From Candidatus Binatia bacterium (GTDB lineage: Bacteria; Desulfobacterota; Binatia; UBA9968; JAJDTQ01), in the NCBI GenBank assembly GCA_022824205.1, contig JAJEAI010000198.1, forward strand, positions 17,498 to 81,497: a DNA stretch of 64,000 nucleotides, given 5' to 3'. The translations under genes were made by a program, and so were the position numbers. This document shows positions 16,314 through 24,956 of this stretch, piece after piece (position 1 is the stretch's first letter; each line of letters starts with the position of its first letter). The notes beneath the pieces were generated by a model. The model did no database searches. It was given only the letters and a program-made list of their open reading frames with translations, and was not told the DNA's origin.

Positions 16314-17345
16314 ATGGCAGCACTATCCAAGTCTCTGTTGGGCCTTGTATTGGCGGGGTTGATGTGCGTGGCTGGCGCGTCGGTGCCGGACGACGCACAA
16401 GCCAAGATCATCCTGAAGGTGACGACCCAGTCGACCCGCCCCGGAACACCGCGCGCCGACTACTTGGTGCACTTCAAGAACGGGGTGGCGAAGCGGACGA
16501 ACGGCGAGATCGAGGTCCAGATCTACTGGGCCAACTCGCTCGTGCACGCCAAGGAGGCCCTGGAAGCGGTGCAGTTGGGCACGGCGGACATGGCCGACCT
16601 GGCCGTCGGATATTTCTCCGACAAGATCAAGCTGCTTCAGGTGGCGGGTCTGCCCTTTTCCGTCAGTGATCCGGTGAAGGCACGGGAAGGCGGCATGCGC
16701 CTCCTCAGGGAGGTTCCGGAGGCGCTGGCGGAGATCACCAAGTTCGGTCATGTGTTCGTGGGTATGACAGCTACGGCGGAGTATCACCTCAATTCGCGCG
16801 GGCCAATCCCGGACTTGGCAACGCTCAAGGGCAAGAAGGTCGGCACCTTCGGCCGCATCGCGCCCAAGGCCATCCAGGCGGCGGGAGCGGTCTCCGTCAG
16901 CACCACCGGAGGTGAAGTGTACGAGGCCCTCCAGCGCAAGACCATCGACGCGCGCATCATGTCTTTCGAAACCGTGCAGCGGTTCAAGACCTACGAGGTG
17001 GCCAAGTACGTGAACACCATCGCCATGGGATGTATTGCGGGTGTCACGCCGTTCACCATGAACAAGGCGAAGTGGGACTCCCTGTCGAAGGAGCATCAGA
17101 AGATCATCCTGGAGGAAGGCGAGCGGGTGGGAGTGTGGGAGGCCAAGGCGATGAGGGACGACGACGTCAAGTTCCAGAAGTTCCTCAAGGCCCAGGGCGT
17201 CAAGATCATCGAGTTCTCGCGTTCCGACCGTGAGAAGTGGAAGAACACCGCGGGCGTCAAGAAGATCAACGCGGACTGGGTGGCGAGCGTGGAAGCGGCG
17301 GGTCTGCCAGGCAAGAAGGCCCTGGACGTTTTCCTGAGGGAGTAG
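16314..17345 (+). CDS. dctP: TRAP transporter substrate-binding protein DctP, copy 1
   Basis: 343 residues. A Sec signal peptide (MAALSKSLLGLVLAGLMCVA, then cleavage near AQA-K) precedes a DctP-family fold. The family pattern includes GTADMADLAVGYF, and the conserved Arg that binds a carboxylate should lie in the KKVGTFGRIAPKAI segment. The protein is periplasmic and captures an organic acid for the DctQM permease at 19,712-21,581. AAGGGGGA is placed correctly before the ATG. It is a close paralogue of the protein at 18,576 (long identical runs such as KWDSLSKEHQKI), so one copy arose by duplication. The ligand is unknown. Confidence 0.93.
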   Translation: MAALSKSLLGLVLAGLMCVAGASVPDDAQAKIILKVTTQSTRPGTPRADYLVHFKNGVAKRTNGEIEVQIYWANSLVHAKEALEAVQLGTADMADLAVGYFSDKIKLLQVAGLPFSVSDPVKAREGGMRLLREVPEALAEITKFGHVFVGMTATAEYHLNSRGPIPDLATLKGKKVGTFGRIAPKAIQAAGAVSVSTTGGEVYEALQRKTIDARIMSFETVQRFKTYEVAKYVNTIAMGCIAGVTPFTMNKAKWDSLSKEHQKIILEEGERVGVWEAKAMRDDDVKFQKFLKAQGVKIIEFSRSDREKWKNTAGVKKINADWVASVEAAGLPGKKALDVFLRE

Positions 17346-17352
17346 TTCGGTC

Positions 17353-17375
17353 GGGAGCCCGGGTTGCGGGCTCCC
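17353..17375 (+). other. Intergenic hairpin after dctP copy 1
   Basis: GGGAGCCC (17,353-17,360), a 7-nt loop, then GGGCTCCC (17,368-17,375): an 8-bp perfect stem followed by TTCCCC rather than a U-run. It starts 8 bp after the DctP stop. More likely an RNA-stabilising or attenuating stem than a full terminator, since the operon appears to continue. Confidence 0.6.
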
Positions 17376-17420
17376 TTCCCCGTGCATGCGTTGGCTCGGC
17401 CAGTGGCTCGGGAGGATGCC

Positions 17421-18488
17421 GTGTCGTATGAAGACTATTCCGTAGTGGACTGTGACGGCCACGTGGTGGAGTGGATCCCGGACATGGGCGAGTACATGAG
17501 TGACCGCATCAAGATGCAGGCCACCAACCCGGCCCGGGACCGGCAGGGGGTGTTCCCTTCCATCGACGGAATGCACTTCGCCCTCCACGCCGGGACAACC
17601 GGAAAGGAACGGGTCACCGCCAGCGAGTACATGCCCGGCAGCGGCGAGGACTGGGTCGCCTTTCTCGAACAGGCCGGCATCGACAAGACCGTCCTGTTCA
17701 CCACCGAAGGGCTGTCCGTCGGCTTTATCCAGATACCGCGCTATGCGGTCGAGGTCTGCAAGGCCTACAACGACTACATCCACGCGAAGTTCGCCAAGGT
17801 GAGCGACCGGCTGCGGCCGGTGGCGTTGCTGCCCATGCAGGACGTGCCGGAGGCGGTGAAGGAACTCCGCCGGGCGGTGGACAAGCTCGGTTTCGTCGGC
17901 GGCATGTTGCCGTCCACGGGACTGCCGCTCCACCTGGGGCACCAGAACTATTGGCCGGTCTACGCGGAAGCCGAGCGCCTGGGGGTGCCCATAGCCATTC
18001 ACGGCGGCTCCAACCTGGGCATGGGAATGGACACGTTCACGAACTTCACGGGTTCGCATGTCCTGCACCATTCCATCCCGTTGATGATCGGGTTGGTGTC
18101 GTTCATCTACCACGGTGTATTTGACGCGCATCCGAAGCTCCGGGCCGCGTTCATGGAAGGGGGCTGCGGCTGGCTCGATTTCCTCATCGACCGCATGGTG
18201 CGCGACGAAAACTACTTCGACGCCGTGGACCAGCCGAAGATGCGGCCGGTGGAGTATCTCAAGGGCGGCCGTATCCTGCTGGGCTGCGAGGGCAGCGAGG
18301 AGACCTTGGCGTACGTCGCCAGCAGGGTGGGCATCGAGGCATTCGCCTACGCGTCCGACTACCCGCACGAGGTGGACCTGCCTGCGGCGAAACACGAAAT
18401 CGAGGAGGTGGTGGAACGCGACGACATGTCCAGGGAGGACAAGCAGGCGGTGCTGGGCGACAACGCGAAGCGGTTTTTCAATCTGTGA
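17421..18488 (+). CDS. Amidohydrolase family protein (TIM-barrel, ACMSD-like)
   Basis: 355 residues from GTG 17,421, chosen because GGGAGG lies 5 bp upstream; an in-frame start at 17,364 would add an untypical tail. The metal-binding D-x-H near the start (VDCDGHVVEW) and the late Asp in YASDYPHE fit amidohydrolase_2 enzymes, which hydrolyse or decarboxylate ring carboxylates. The mid-barrel His is in IAIHGG. It is held between the two DctP genes, so its substrate may be what the TRAP system imports, or a product of it. The other two family members here (24,957 and 40,972) are different subtypes. Confidence 0.88.
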   Translation: MSYEDYSVVDCDGHVVEWIPDMGEYMSDRIKMQATNPARDRQGVFPSIDGMHFALHAGTTGKERVTASEYMPGSGEDWVAFLEQAGIDKTVLFTTEGLSVGFIQIPRYAVEVCKAYNDYIHAKFAKVSDRLRPVALLPMQDVPEAVKELRRAVDKLGFVGGMLPSTGLPLHLGHQNYWPVYAEAERLGVPIAIHGGSNLGMGMDTFTNFTGSHVLHHSIPLMIGLVSFIYHGVFDAHPKLRAAFMEGGCGWLDFLIDRMVRDENYFDAVDQPKMRPVEYLKGGRILLGCEGSEETLAYVASRVGIEAFAYASDYPHEVDLPAAKHEIEEVVERDDMSREDKQAVLGDNAKRFFNL

Positions 18489-18491
18489 GTC

Positions 18492-18514
18492 CGGCCGGGT
18501 GCCTCACCCGGCCG
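18492..18514 (+). other. Strong intergenic hairpin before dctP copy 2
   Basis: CGGCCGGGTG (18,492-18,501), CCT loop, CACCCGGCCG (18,505-18,514): a perfect 10-bp GC stem with a 3-nt loop, 3 bp after the amidohydrolase stop. No U-run follows. It could terminate part of the transcripts or protect the downstream DctP mRNA. Confidence 0.7.
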
Positions 18515-18575
18515 ATGTTGAGCCATGACGCACCGGCGTCACGGTAAAGGGTGCTGGAATCAGAAAGGGGAAAGC

Positions 18576-19607
18576 ATGAAGGCAGTATCGAAAACGTTGG
18601 CGGTCTTCCTGATGGCAGGTGTGTTGTGCGTTGCCGGGTTGACCATGCCGGAAGACGCTCAATCGAAGATCATTCTCAAGGTGGCGACGCAGTCCGCGCG
18701 TCCGGGGACCCCGCGCGCCGACTATCTCGTGCATTTCAAGGAGGGGGTGGCGAAGCGGACCAACGGCGAGATCGAGGTCCAGATTTTTTGGGCGAACTCG
18801 CTGGTGCACGCCAAGGAAGCCCTGGAGGCGGTGCAGTTGGGCACCTCCGACATGGCCGACCTGGCCATCGGCTATTTCTCGGACAAGATCCGGCTGCTGC
18901 AGGTGGGGGGACTGCCCTTCGCCGTGAGCGATCCGGTGCAGTCGCGCGACGGCGGCATGCGCGTGCTCGCGCAGATCCCGGAGGCCACCGCGGAACTGAC
19001 CAAGTTCGGCCACGTGGTGGTGGGCATGACCGCCACGGCCAGTTACCAGCTCGTGGCCCACTATCCCATCACGAATCTGGCGGAGCTCAAGGGCAAAAAG
19101 GTCGGCACCTTCGGCCGCATCGCGCCCAAGGCCATCAAGGCGGGGGGCGGGATTCCCGTGAGCACCACCGGTGGCGAGATGTACGAGGCGCTGCAGCGCA
19201 AGACCATCGACGCGCGTATCCTCTCCTTCGAGGCGGCCCAGCGCTTCAAGACCTACGAAGTGGCCAAGTACATGAGCAAGATCGAGATGGGCTGCATCGC
19301 GGGCGTCAACACCTTCACCATCAACAAGAGGAAGTGGGACTCCCTGTCGAAGGAGCACCAGAAGATCCTCCTGGAAGAGGGTGAACGGGTCGGCAAGTGG
19401 GAAGCCCAGGCGATGAAGGACGACGACGTGAAGTTCCAGAAGTACCTGACGGGCAAGGGCGTCAAGATCGTCGACTTCTCGGCCGAGGATCGGGAGAAGT
19501 GGAAGAACAGCCCGGGCGTCAAGAAGATCGCCGGGGACTGGGTGGCCAGCATGGAGAAGCTGGGCCTGCCCGGCAAGAAGACCTTGGCCGTATTTCGCGG
19601 CGAGTAG
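18576..19607 (+). CDS. dctP: TRAP transporter substrate-binding protein DctP, copy 2
   Basis: 343 residues from the ATG at 18,576 (preceded by AAAGGGGAAAGC). Signal peptide MKAVSKTLAVFLMAGVLCVA. The same length as copy 1 and a clear paralogue, with most blocks shared (GTPRADYLVHFK, TFGRIAPKAIK, KWDSLSKEHQK). It is the copy next to the permease genes, so it is probably the main partner of DctQM; copy 1 may extend the ligand range. The Arg in TFGRIAPKAI is kept in both. Confidence 0.93.
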   Translation: MKAVSKTLAVFLMAGVLCVAGLTMPEDAQSKIILKVATQSARPGTPRADYLVHFKEGVAKRTNGEIEVQIFWANSLVHAKEALEAVQLGTSDMADLAIGYFSDKIRLLQVGGLPFAVSDPVQSRDGGMRVLAQIPEATAELTKFGHVVVGMTATASYQLVAHYPITNLAELKGKKVGTFGRIAPKAIKAGGGIPVSTTGGEMYEALQRKTIDARILSFEAAQRFKTYEVAKYMSKIEMGCIAGVNTFTINKRKWDSLSKEHQKILLEEGERVGKWEAQAMKDDDVKFQKYLTGKGVKIVDFSAEDREKWKNSPGVKKIAGDWVASMEKLGLPGKKTLAVFRGE

Positions 19608-19658
19608 CAGCACCGGTCATGGGGCGGGGATAAACCCCCTTCCATCAAAACACGCGGC

Positions 19659-19688
19659 TGCGGGGGCGGCGGTGATGCCGTCCCCGCA
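19659..19688 (+). other. Intergenic hairpin between dctP copy 2 and dctQ
   Basis: TGCGGGGGCGGC (19,659-19,670), 6-nt loop, GCCGTCCCCGCA (19,677-19,688): a 12-bp stem with one mismatch and no U-run. TRAP operons often hold such a stem here so that the binding protein is made in excess of the membrane subunits; applying that to this operon is inference. Confidence 0.65.
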
Positions 19689-19711
19689 CACCGTCACGGG
19701 GTCAGGCTGTC

Positions 19712-20260
19712 TTGGAACCATCTAAGGAACCTCTTGAATCCGCCGGAACACCGAGTTTCGCGGCACCGGAAGGCGACCGGACCTCGATGACCCGGTTCAT
19801 GACTTTCCTGAACGAGATCAGCGGCTACGTCCTCTTCTTCATGATGCTGCTGATCACCGTGGACGTCACCGGACGCTACGTGTTCTCGAGCCCCATTCCC
19901 GGGACTCTGGAGTTCACCGAGTTCCTCATCGTGTTCGTGGTGTTCTTCAGCCTGGCGTATGTCCAGCTCACCAAGCGTCACATATGTGTGGAACTGGTGA
20001 CGCAGCGGTTGCCCCGGAGGGTCGGGGACGGGCTCGCCGTGTTCGTGCTTCTGATCGCGGCCGTGTTCTTCGTGCTGATGGCGTGGCAGTCGTGGCATGC
20101 CGGACTTTCTTCGCTGGAATACCGCGAAGCGTCCGACGGATTGGTGCAGATTCCGGTGTACCCGCCGAAGCTCGCCATCCCCTTCGGTGCAACCCTTATC
20201 GCCATTCAGTTGTTGAGAGACGCCTGGAAGCGGTTTCGGAGTCTCATAACCCCGGGGTGA
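19712..20260 (+). CDS. dctQ: TRAP transporter small permease DctQ
   Basis: 182 residues with four predicted membrane helices (SGYVLFFMMLLITVDV, LIVFVVFFSLAYV, AVFVLLIAAVFFVLMAW, LAIPFGATLIAIQLL) and a conserved Arg after helix 1 (DVTGRYVF). The start may be TTG 19,712 or ATG 19,787 (157 residues); neither has a strong ribosome site. Its stop lies 8 bp before DctM. The subunit stabilises DctM and is needed for transport. Confidence 0.9.
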   Translation: MEPSKEPLESAGTPSFAAPEGDRTSMTRFMTFLNEISGYVLFFMMLLITVDVTGRYVFSSPIPGTLEFTEFLIVFVVFFSLAYVQLTKRHICVELVTQRLPRRVGDGLAVFVLLIAAVFFVLMAWQSWHAGLSSLEYREASDGLVQIPVYPPKLAIPFGATLIAIQLLRDAWKRFRSLITPG

Positions 20261-20267
20261 GCATCAC

Positions 20268-21581
20268 ATGGACCCAACCTTCCTGGCGATCATCAGCGTC
20301 TTCGTCCTGATCTTCCTGCTCCTGTGCGGCCTTCACGTGGCCGTGTCGCTGGGGCTGGTCGGGGTGCTGGGCTTCGTCATGCTCACCGGTAGCTGGGAGG
20401 CCGGCATCGGTCTGTTGCGGACCACCCCGTACAAGGTGGTGGCCAACTTTACGTTCTTCGCCATACCCGTCTTTATTCTGATGGGGCAGTTCGCCAACTA
20501 CGGCGGCTTGAGCGCGGACATCTACTCGGTGGTCCACAAGTGGCTCGGACGCGTCCGCGGCGGCCTCGCCATGGCCACCACGGCGAGCTGCGCCGCGTTC
20601 GCCGCGGCCTGCGGCTCCAGCGTGGCCACGGCCGCCACCTTCACCCAGGTGGCCCTGCCGGAAATGACCAAGTACGGCTACGACAAGCGGCTTGCCACCG
20701 GCGCCATCGCGGCTTCGGGGACGCTGGGAGCGCTGATCCCTCCCAGCGGTCTCATGATCATCTACGGGATCATCACCGAGCAGTCCATCGGCAAGCTGCT
20801 CATCGCCGGCTTCATTCCGGGGGTCCTCTCCGCGCTGATTTACATGGGCATGATCTCGTGCTGGGTCCGGCTCAGCCCCGAAATAGCTCCCATCCTCGAG
20901 GAAAGGCCGCCGTTGAGGGAGAAGTTGCTGTCCCTGTACCGGGTGTGGGGCATCGTCACGCTCTCCATCGTCGTCATGGGCGCCATTTACCTGGGCATCG
21001 CCACGCCCACCGAGGCGGGCGCGTTCGGCGCGTTCGGTGCATTCGTGATCATGATCGCCAAGGGCGCTTTCTCGCGCGAGAGGTTGCGCAACACCGTGCT
21101 GGACACTGCCACGTCCACCACGATGCTCTTCACCATCATCATCGGCGCCTACATCTTCAGCCGGTTCCTGGCCATCACCAACGTCGGCCCGCGGTTGGCG
21201 GACTACCTGGTGAGCTCCGGCATGCCGCGCCATCTGGTCCTCACCGGTTTCCTGCTGCTCTACGTGTTCCTGGGCATGTTCATGGACCCCGCCGCGATGA
21301 TGGCCATCACCCTGCCCATCGTCTTCCCCATCATCATCCAGATGGGCTTCAGCGGCATCTGGTTCGGTGTGCTCGTGATCAAGACCTCCGAGATCGGCCT
21401 CATCACCCCGCCGGTGGGAATGAACGTCTACACCGTGAACGCCGCGGCGCACGGGATGGTCCGCCTCGAAGAGATATTCAAGGGCATCCTGCCGTTCTTC
21501 CTGATGGACGTGGTGACCCTGGTCATCCTGGTGGCCTTCCCGCAGATATCCTTGTGGCTGCCGAACCAGATGCTGGGGTAG
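20268..21581 (+). CDS. dctM: TRAP transporter large permease DctM
   Basis: 437 residues, with about twelve hydrophobic helices typical of DctM, the sodium-coupled channel subunit. Family landmarks are CGSSVATAATFTQVALPEM near residues 117-135, the GALIPPSG loop (about residue 156), and TPPVGMNVYTVN near the C-terminus. It imports the ligand of DctP across the inner membrane. It follows DctQ with 7 bp spacing and closes the operon. Confidence 0.94.
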   Translation: MDPTFLAIISVFVLIFLLLCGLHVAVSLGLVGVLGFVMLTGSWEAGIGLLRTTPYKVVANFTFFAIPVFILMGQFANYGGLSADIYSVVHKWLGRVRGGLAMATTASCAAFAAACGSSVATAATFTQVALPEMTKYGYDKRLATGAIAASGTLGALIPPSGLMIIYGIITEQSIGKLLIAGFIPGVLSALIYMGMISCWVRLSPEIAPILEERPPLREKLLSLYRVWGIVTLSIVVMGAIYLGIATPTEAGAFGAFGAFVIMIAKGAFSRERLRNTVLDTATSTTMLFTIIIGAYIFSRFLAITNVGPRLADYLVSSGMPRHLVLTGFLLLYVFLGMFMDPAAMMAITLPIVFPIIIQMGFSGIWFGVLVIKTSEIGLITPPVGMNVYTVNAAAHGMVRLEEIFKGILPFFLMDVVTLVILVAFPQISLWLPNQMLG

Positions 21582-21700
21582 GACCCTTTTGGGGAAGTCA
21601 GATGAATGGCCGCCTGGTGACGGCGCCCTTCGACTTCGCTACGCTCGGGGCGGGCGGGATGCCACCCCGATGACCGGAGAGAGAACTCGTCCGCTCGCCC

Positions 21701-22105
21701 CTAATTCCCGTTGGTTTCACCCCGCTCCCGTTGCTGCCATCGCCTGAGCGAGAGTGCGACGACCCATGCGGGGACGCTCAACACCAGCGCGAAGGCAAGG
21801 ATCGCCAACGGCCCCAGCAGCCCCGCGAACACCGTTGCGAGCGTGGTAACGGCGCCCAGGCCGATGCCCAGGCTCCATGCGGTCCGGCGATGTTCGAGGC
21901 GCCAGATCCGCCGGCAGGCCAGGGCCAGCGGCAGGCCGCAGACAGCCACGGGGATCAGGCTCTGAAGCATCATGACGCCGGCCATGAGGATAAATTCCGG
22001 CGTCCAACCCCCGCCCTCGCTCGGAAAGAACCGGACCAGCGCCTGGAGCATGACCCCCGCCGGAAGCCAGCCCAAGGCAAGGAGCCAGAAGCGGTAGCGT
22101 CTCAC
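21701..22105 (-). CDS. Small multi-pass membrane protein, unknown function
   Basis: 134 residues with four hydrophobic stretches (FWLLALGWLPAGVML, FILMAGVMMLQSLIPVAV, LGIGLGAVTTLATVFAGLL, LAILAFALVLSVPAWVVAL) and a charged tail. The start is GTG; its GTGA overlaps the stop of the ABC ATPase gene (shared bases 22,103-22,104), so the two are translationally coupled. I do not recognise the family. Its position suggests an accessory of the NitT/TauT-type importer. Confidence 0.7.
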   Translation of the reverse strand: MRRYRFWLLALGWLPAGVMLQALVRFFPSEGGGWTPEFILMAGVMMLQSLIPVAVCGLPLALACRRIWRLEHRRTAWSLGIGLGAVTTLATVFAGLLGPLAILAFALVLSVPAWVVALSLRRWQQRERGETNGN

Positions 22106-22872
22106 CCGACGACTTCGTTGGCCTCGATGATGTCGAGGACCCGGTCCTCGAACTCGGCCATCTCGGCGCGGGTGGCGTTGGTGGGGGTCTCCATGTCGGC
22201 GAGGACGTGGCCGGGCTTGCCGAGGATCACCAGGCGCGAGCCGATCTCCAGGGCCTCATGGATGTTGTGGGTGATGAGCAGGCAGGTCTTCCTGCTTTCG
22301 GTCACGAGCTCCAGGAAGACCTCGCGCAGGCGCCGGGCGGTGGACTGGTCCAGGTGCCCGAAGGCCTCGTCGGCGAAGAATATCTCGGGCGTGAGGCAGA
22401 AGGCCCGGGCCATGCCGACGCGCTGGCGCATGCCGCCGGACAGCTCGTGGGGATAGGCGTCCTCGAAGCCCTGCAGTTCCAGCTTGTGCAGCCATTGCAG
22501 GGCGATGTCGTTCTGTTCCTTCTCGCTGTAATCGAGGATCTCGAGCCCGACCCGGGCGTTCTCCAGCGCGGTGCGCCAGGGCAGCAGGCGGTCGGTCTGA
22601 AAGATGACGCCGAGCTTGGAACGGAACCAGTCGAACTCCTTGTGGGGATCGTGTCCCAGGAGCTGGATGGAGCCGGAGGTGGGCCGCTCGAGGCCCAGCA
22701 GCAGGTTGAACGTGGTGGACTTGCCGCAGCCGGTCTTGCCGACGATGGCGACGACGTCACCGCTCCCCACCTCCAGGTCGAGCCCTTCCACCGCGGTGAA
22801 GCGGTCGCCGTCCACCGAGGTGAAGACCATCTGCACGTCCTGCATCTGAACGACGGGGTCGGCGGCGTTCAC
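22102..22872 (-). CDS. ABC transporter ATP-binding protein (NitT/TauT/SsuB type)
   Basis: 256 residues, GTG start at 22,872 overlapping the permease stop (GTGA). Walker A is GKTGCGKST, signature LSGGMRQRVGMARA, Walker B EIFFADEAFG, and switch His in LLITHNIHEAL. There is no TOBE domain, as expected for sulfonate/nitrate/taurine-type importers. It pairs with the permease at 22,869 and the binding protein at 23,786. The Walker B has ADEAFG where DEPFG is usual, a family variant rather than a loss of the catalytic Glu. Confidence 0.92.
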   Translation of the reverse strand: MNAADPVVQMQDVQMVFTSVDGDRFTAVEGLDLEVGSGDVVAIVGKTGCGKSTTFNLLLGLERPTSGSIQLLGHDPHKEFDWFRSKLGVIFQTDRLLPWRTALENARVGLEILDYSEKEQNDIALQWLHKLELQGFEDAYPHELSGGMRQRVGMARAFCLTPEIFFADEAFGHLDQSTARRLREVFLELVTESRKTCLLITHNIHEALEIGSRLVILGKPGHVLADMETPTNATRAEMAEFEDRVLDIIEANEVVG

Positions 22873-23708
22873 GTGGCCATGCCTCCCTGCTTCGCCGGGC
22901 GCCAGCGCAGCAGCTTGTGCTCCAGAAAGAGAATGACGAACTGGCTGATGAGCAGGAACGTCACCAGCACCAGGGTCCAGGCGATGGCCTTGGGCATCTC
23001 GAAGAGTTCCTGCGCCAACAACAGCTTGTTGCCCACGCCGCGGGTGGCGCCCACCAGCTCGGCGACGATGACGACGCGCGCCGCAAGTCCCAGGTTGACC
23101 TTCCAGGAGGTCAGCACGGCCGGGATCATGCCCGGCAGGATCAGCTTGGAGAAGAGCTGTTTTCGCGTCGGGCGCAGGGCCCGCAGCATGTCCAGGTACT
23201 CCTTCGAGATGCTCTTGATGCCGTCGTGGATGATGAGGGCGTAGTTGGGCAGGCAGCCTGCCAGCAGGATGAAGGCGATGCGCGTCTCCACGTGGCTGAA
23301 CCAGATGATGGCGAACACCACCCACGACAGCGCGGGGATGCCCATGATGAAGTGCAGCACCGGCAGGGTGTACTTCTCCACGGTCTCGGTGAAGCCCATG
23401 AAGACGCCCAGGATCGTGCCGGTGATGAATGCCAGCACGAGCCCCAGGAAGATGCGCCCCATGGTGGTGAGGACGTCCCCCAGCAAGGTGAGGCTCGCGA
23501 CGATCTCGATGAAAGCGGCGAGGATGGCGCCGACGCCGGGAACCAGGTAGGGGGGCAGAAAGAAGGAAGCGACCTGCCAGGCCGCCAGGATCACGCCGAA
23601 GGAGATGATCGGCTCTTTGCGGGCGGCCAGGACGCTCAGGAGGCGCGCATGCCATGCCTCCTGAGCCCGAGCCGGCGACAACTCGCTCCGGGTTGCCTCG
23701 GATTCCAT
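22869..23708 (-). CDS. ABC transporter permease (NitT/TauT/SsuC type)
   Basis: 279 residues with about six membrane helices. The EAA loop for docking the ATPase is SKEYLDMLRALRPTRKQLFSK (roughly residues 165-186). An N-terminal soluble stretch precedes the first helix (KEPIISFGVILAAWQVA). Its stop overlaps the ATPase start, so the pair is co-translated. It sits downstream of the binding protein gene with a 77-bp gap. Confidence 0.92.
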   Translation of the reverse strand: MESEATRSELSPARAQEAWHARLLSVLAARKEPIISFGVILAAWQVASFFLPPYLVPGVGAILAAFIEIVASLTLLGDVLTTMGRIFLGLVLAFITGTILGVFMGFTETVEKYTLPVLHFIMGIPALSWVVFAIIWFSHVETRIAFILLAGCLPNYALIIHDGIKSISKEYLDMLRALRPTRKQLFSKLILPGMIPAVLTSWKVNLGLAARVVIVAELVGATRGVGNKLLLAQELFEMPKAIAWTLVLVTFLLISQFVILFLEHKLLRWRPAKQGGMAT

Positions 23709-23785
23709 GCTAGCGTCCTGTCCGGTTCATTCGCAGCGTAACCTGTGGTTCGTGTTCCGCGGTCGTCCGCGTTGCAGGGCCCCCG

Positions 23786-24751
23786 CTAGCGGACCTTGCC
23801 CCGGTAGAGGACACCGTCGTCCGGCATCTGCTTCATGTAGCCGCTGTCGATGCCGGCCTGGAAGAGGGCCTTGATGTTGCTTTCGATTTCCACCGCGGGC
23901 ACCACGTCCAGGGGATAGCGCGCCGCGCTCAGGGCCATGAGGAAGGCTTCCTTGGGCACCCCGGCCGCCTTCTCGATGATCGCGGCCGCCTCGTCATGGT
24001 GCGTCGGCAGCCATTTCGCAAGCTCCTCGAAGGCGGCGTAGATCTTGGGGATCAGTTCCTTGTTGGCGTTGATCCAGTCCTCGTGGGCCGCCACGCCGAG
24101 GAAACCCCGTTGCGGGGCCCCGTGGATGGCTTCCCACTGGTGGAAGTACTCGATCATCTTGAGCTTGCCGGGGTTGCCCACAAGCATCCTGGAGTAGTTC
24201 GGCTCCCAGATGTGTATGGCGTCGGCCCGCTTGGCCATGAGCAAGGTGGCGAGTCCCGCCGTATTGGTGGATTGGATCGACACCTTGTTCAGGTCGGTGC
24301 CGGCCTTTTGGGCGAAGTAGCGGAACATGGCGTAGTTGGTGGTCACCGTGACCGCCGCCAGGCTCTTGCCCTCGAGGTCCGCCACGCTGTTGATGGCCGG
24401 ATCCATGGTCAAGAGGGCGCCGTGGCCGTTCAACACGTTGAAGAGGTAGACGGACTTGACCCCCTTGAGGCGGCGATTGGCTTCCGACAGGAGAGCGGAG
24501 GCGATGGTGATCTTGTCCCTGCCGGTGGCGAAGTCCGTGTTGGCCGCGCGTCCCTGCTTGAAGGCCCACTGGATGTCGACGCCGTGCTTCTTGTCGAATT
24601 CGTTGGCCTCGATCAGCGAAGCCGTCGTGTGGCCGAAGGACGGCTTGTCGAACGACGACATCTGCACGGTGGGCATGTTCTGGGCCAGCACCGCGGCGGC
24701 GCCCGCCAGCGTCATGGCGGCTGTCAGAAAGCTTGCAATGAGTCGGACCAT
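23786..24751 (-). CDS. NitT/TauT family ABC substrate-binding protein
   Basis: 321 residues from ATG 24,751, which has GAGGAGGGAATA directly upstream; a longer in-frame version adds an untypical N-terminus. Signal peptide MVRLIASFLTAAMTLAGAAA with cleavage near AVLAQ. The mature fold shows the NMT1/SsuA-like pattern (IQWAFKQGRAANTDFATGRD, and DLEGKSLAAVTVTTNYAMF). Such proteins bind sulfonates, nitrate or pyrimidine precursors. It heads the minus-strand importer operon and is divergent from the amidohydrolase at 24,957, whose substrate the importer may supply. Confidence 0.9.
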   Translation of the reverse strand: MVRLIASFLTAAMTLAGAAAVLAQNMPTVQMSSFDKPSFGHTTASLIEANEFDKKHGVDIQWAFKQGRAANTDFATGRDKITIASALLSEANRRLKGVKSVYLFNVLNGHGALLTMDPAINSVADLEGKSLAAVTVTTNYAMFRYFAQKAGTDLNKVSIQSTNTAGLATLLMAKRADAIHIWEPNYSRMLVGNPGKLKMIEYFHQWEAIHGAPQRGFLGVAAHEDWINANKELIPKIYAAFEELAKWLPTHHDEAAAIIEKAAGVPKEAFLMALSAARYPLDVVPAVEIESNIKALFQAGIDSGYMKQMPDDGVLYRGKVR

Positions 24752-24956
24752 TATTCCCTCCTCGTCGTTGTCGGGAGTTCGTTCGGTGATACGGGTCTCA
24801 CCGGTAAAGTTGTGAAACCTAGAGATTTTTCCCGGCCCTGTCAACGCGCGACGCCCCGCCCGTCCACAGCCTTGAACTGCCCCACCGGTTGGGCTACCTT
24901 CAGAAGGTTGCGCCCGCGGGCGACCCAAGGGCCGAGCCAACACACGGAGGTGACTC

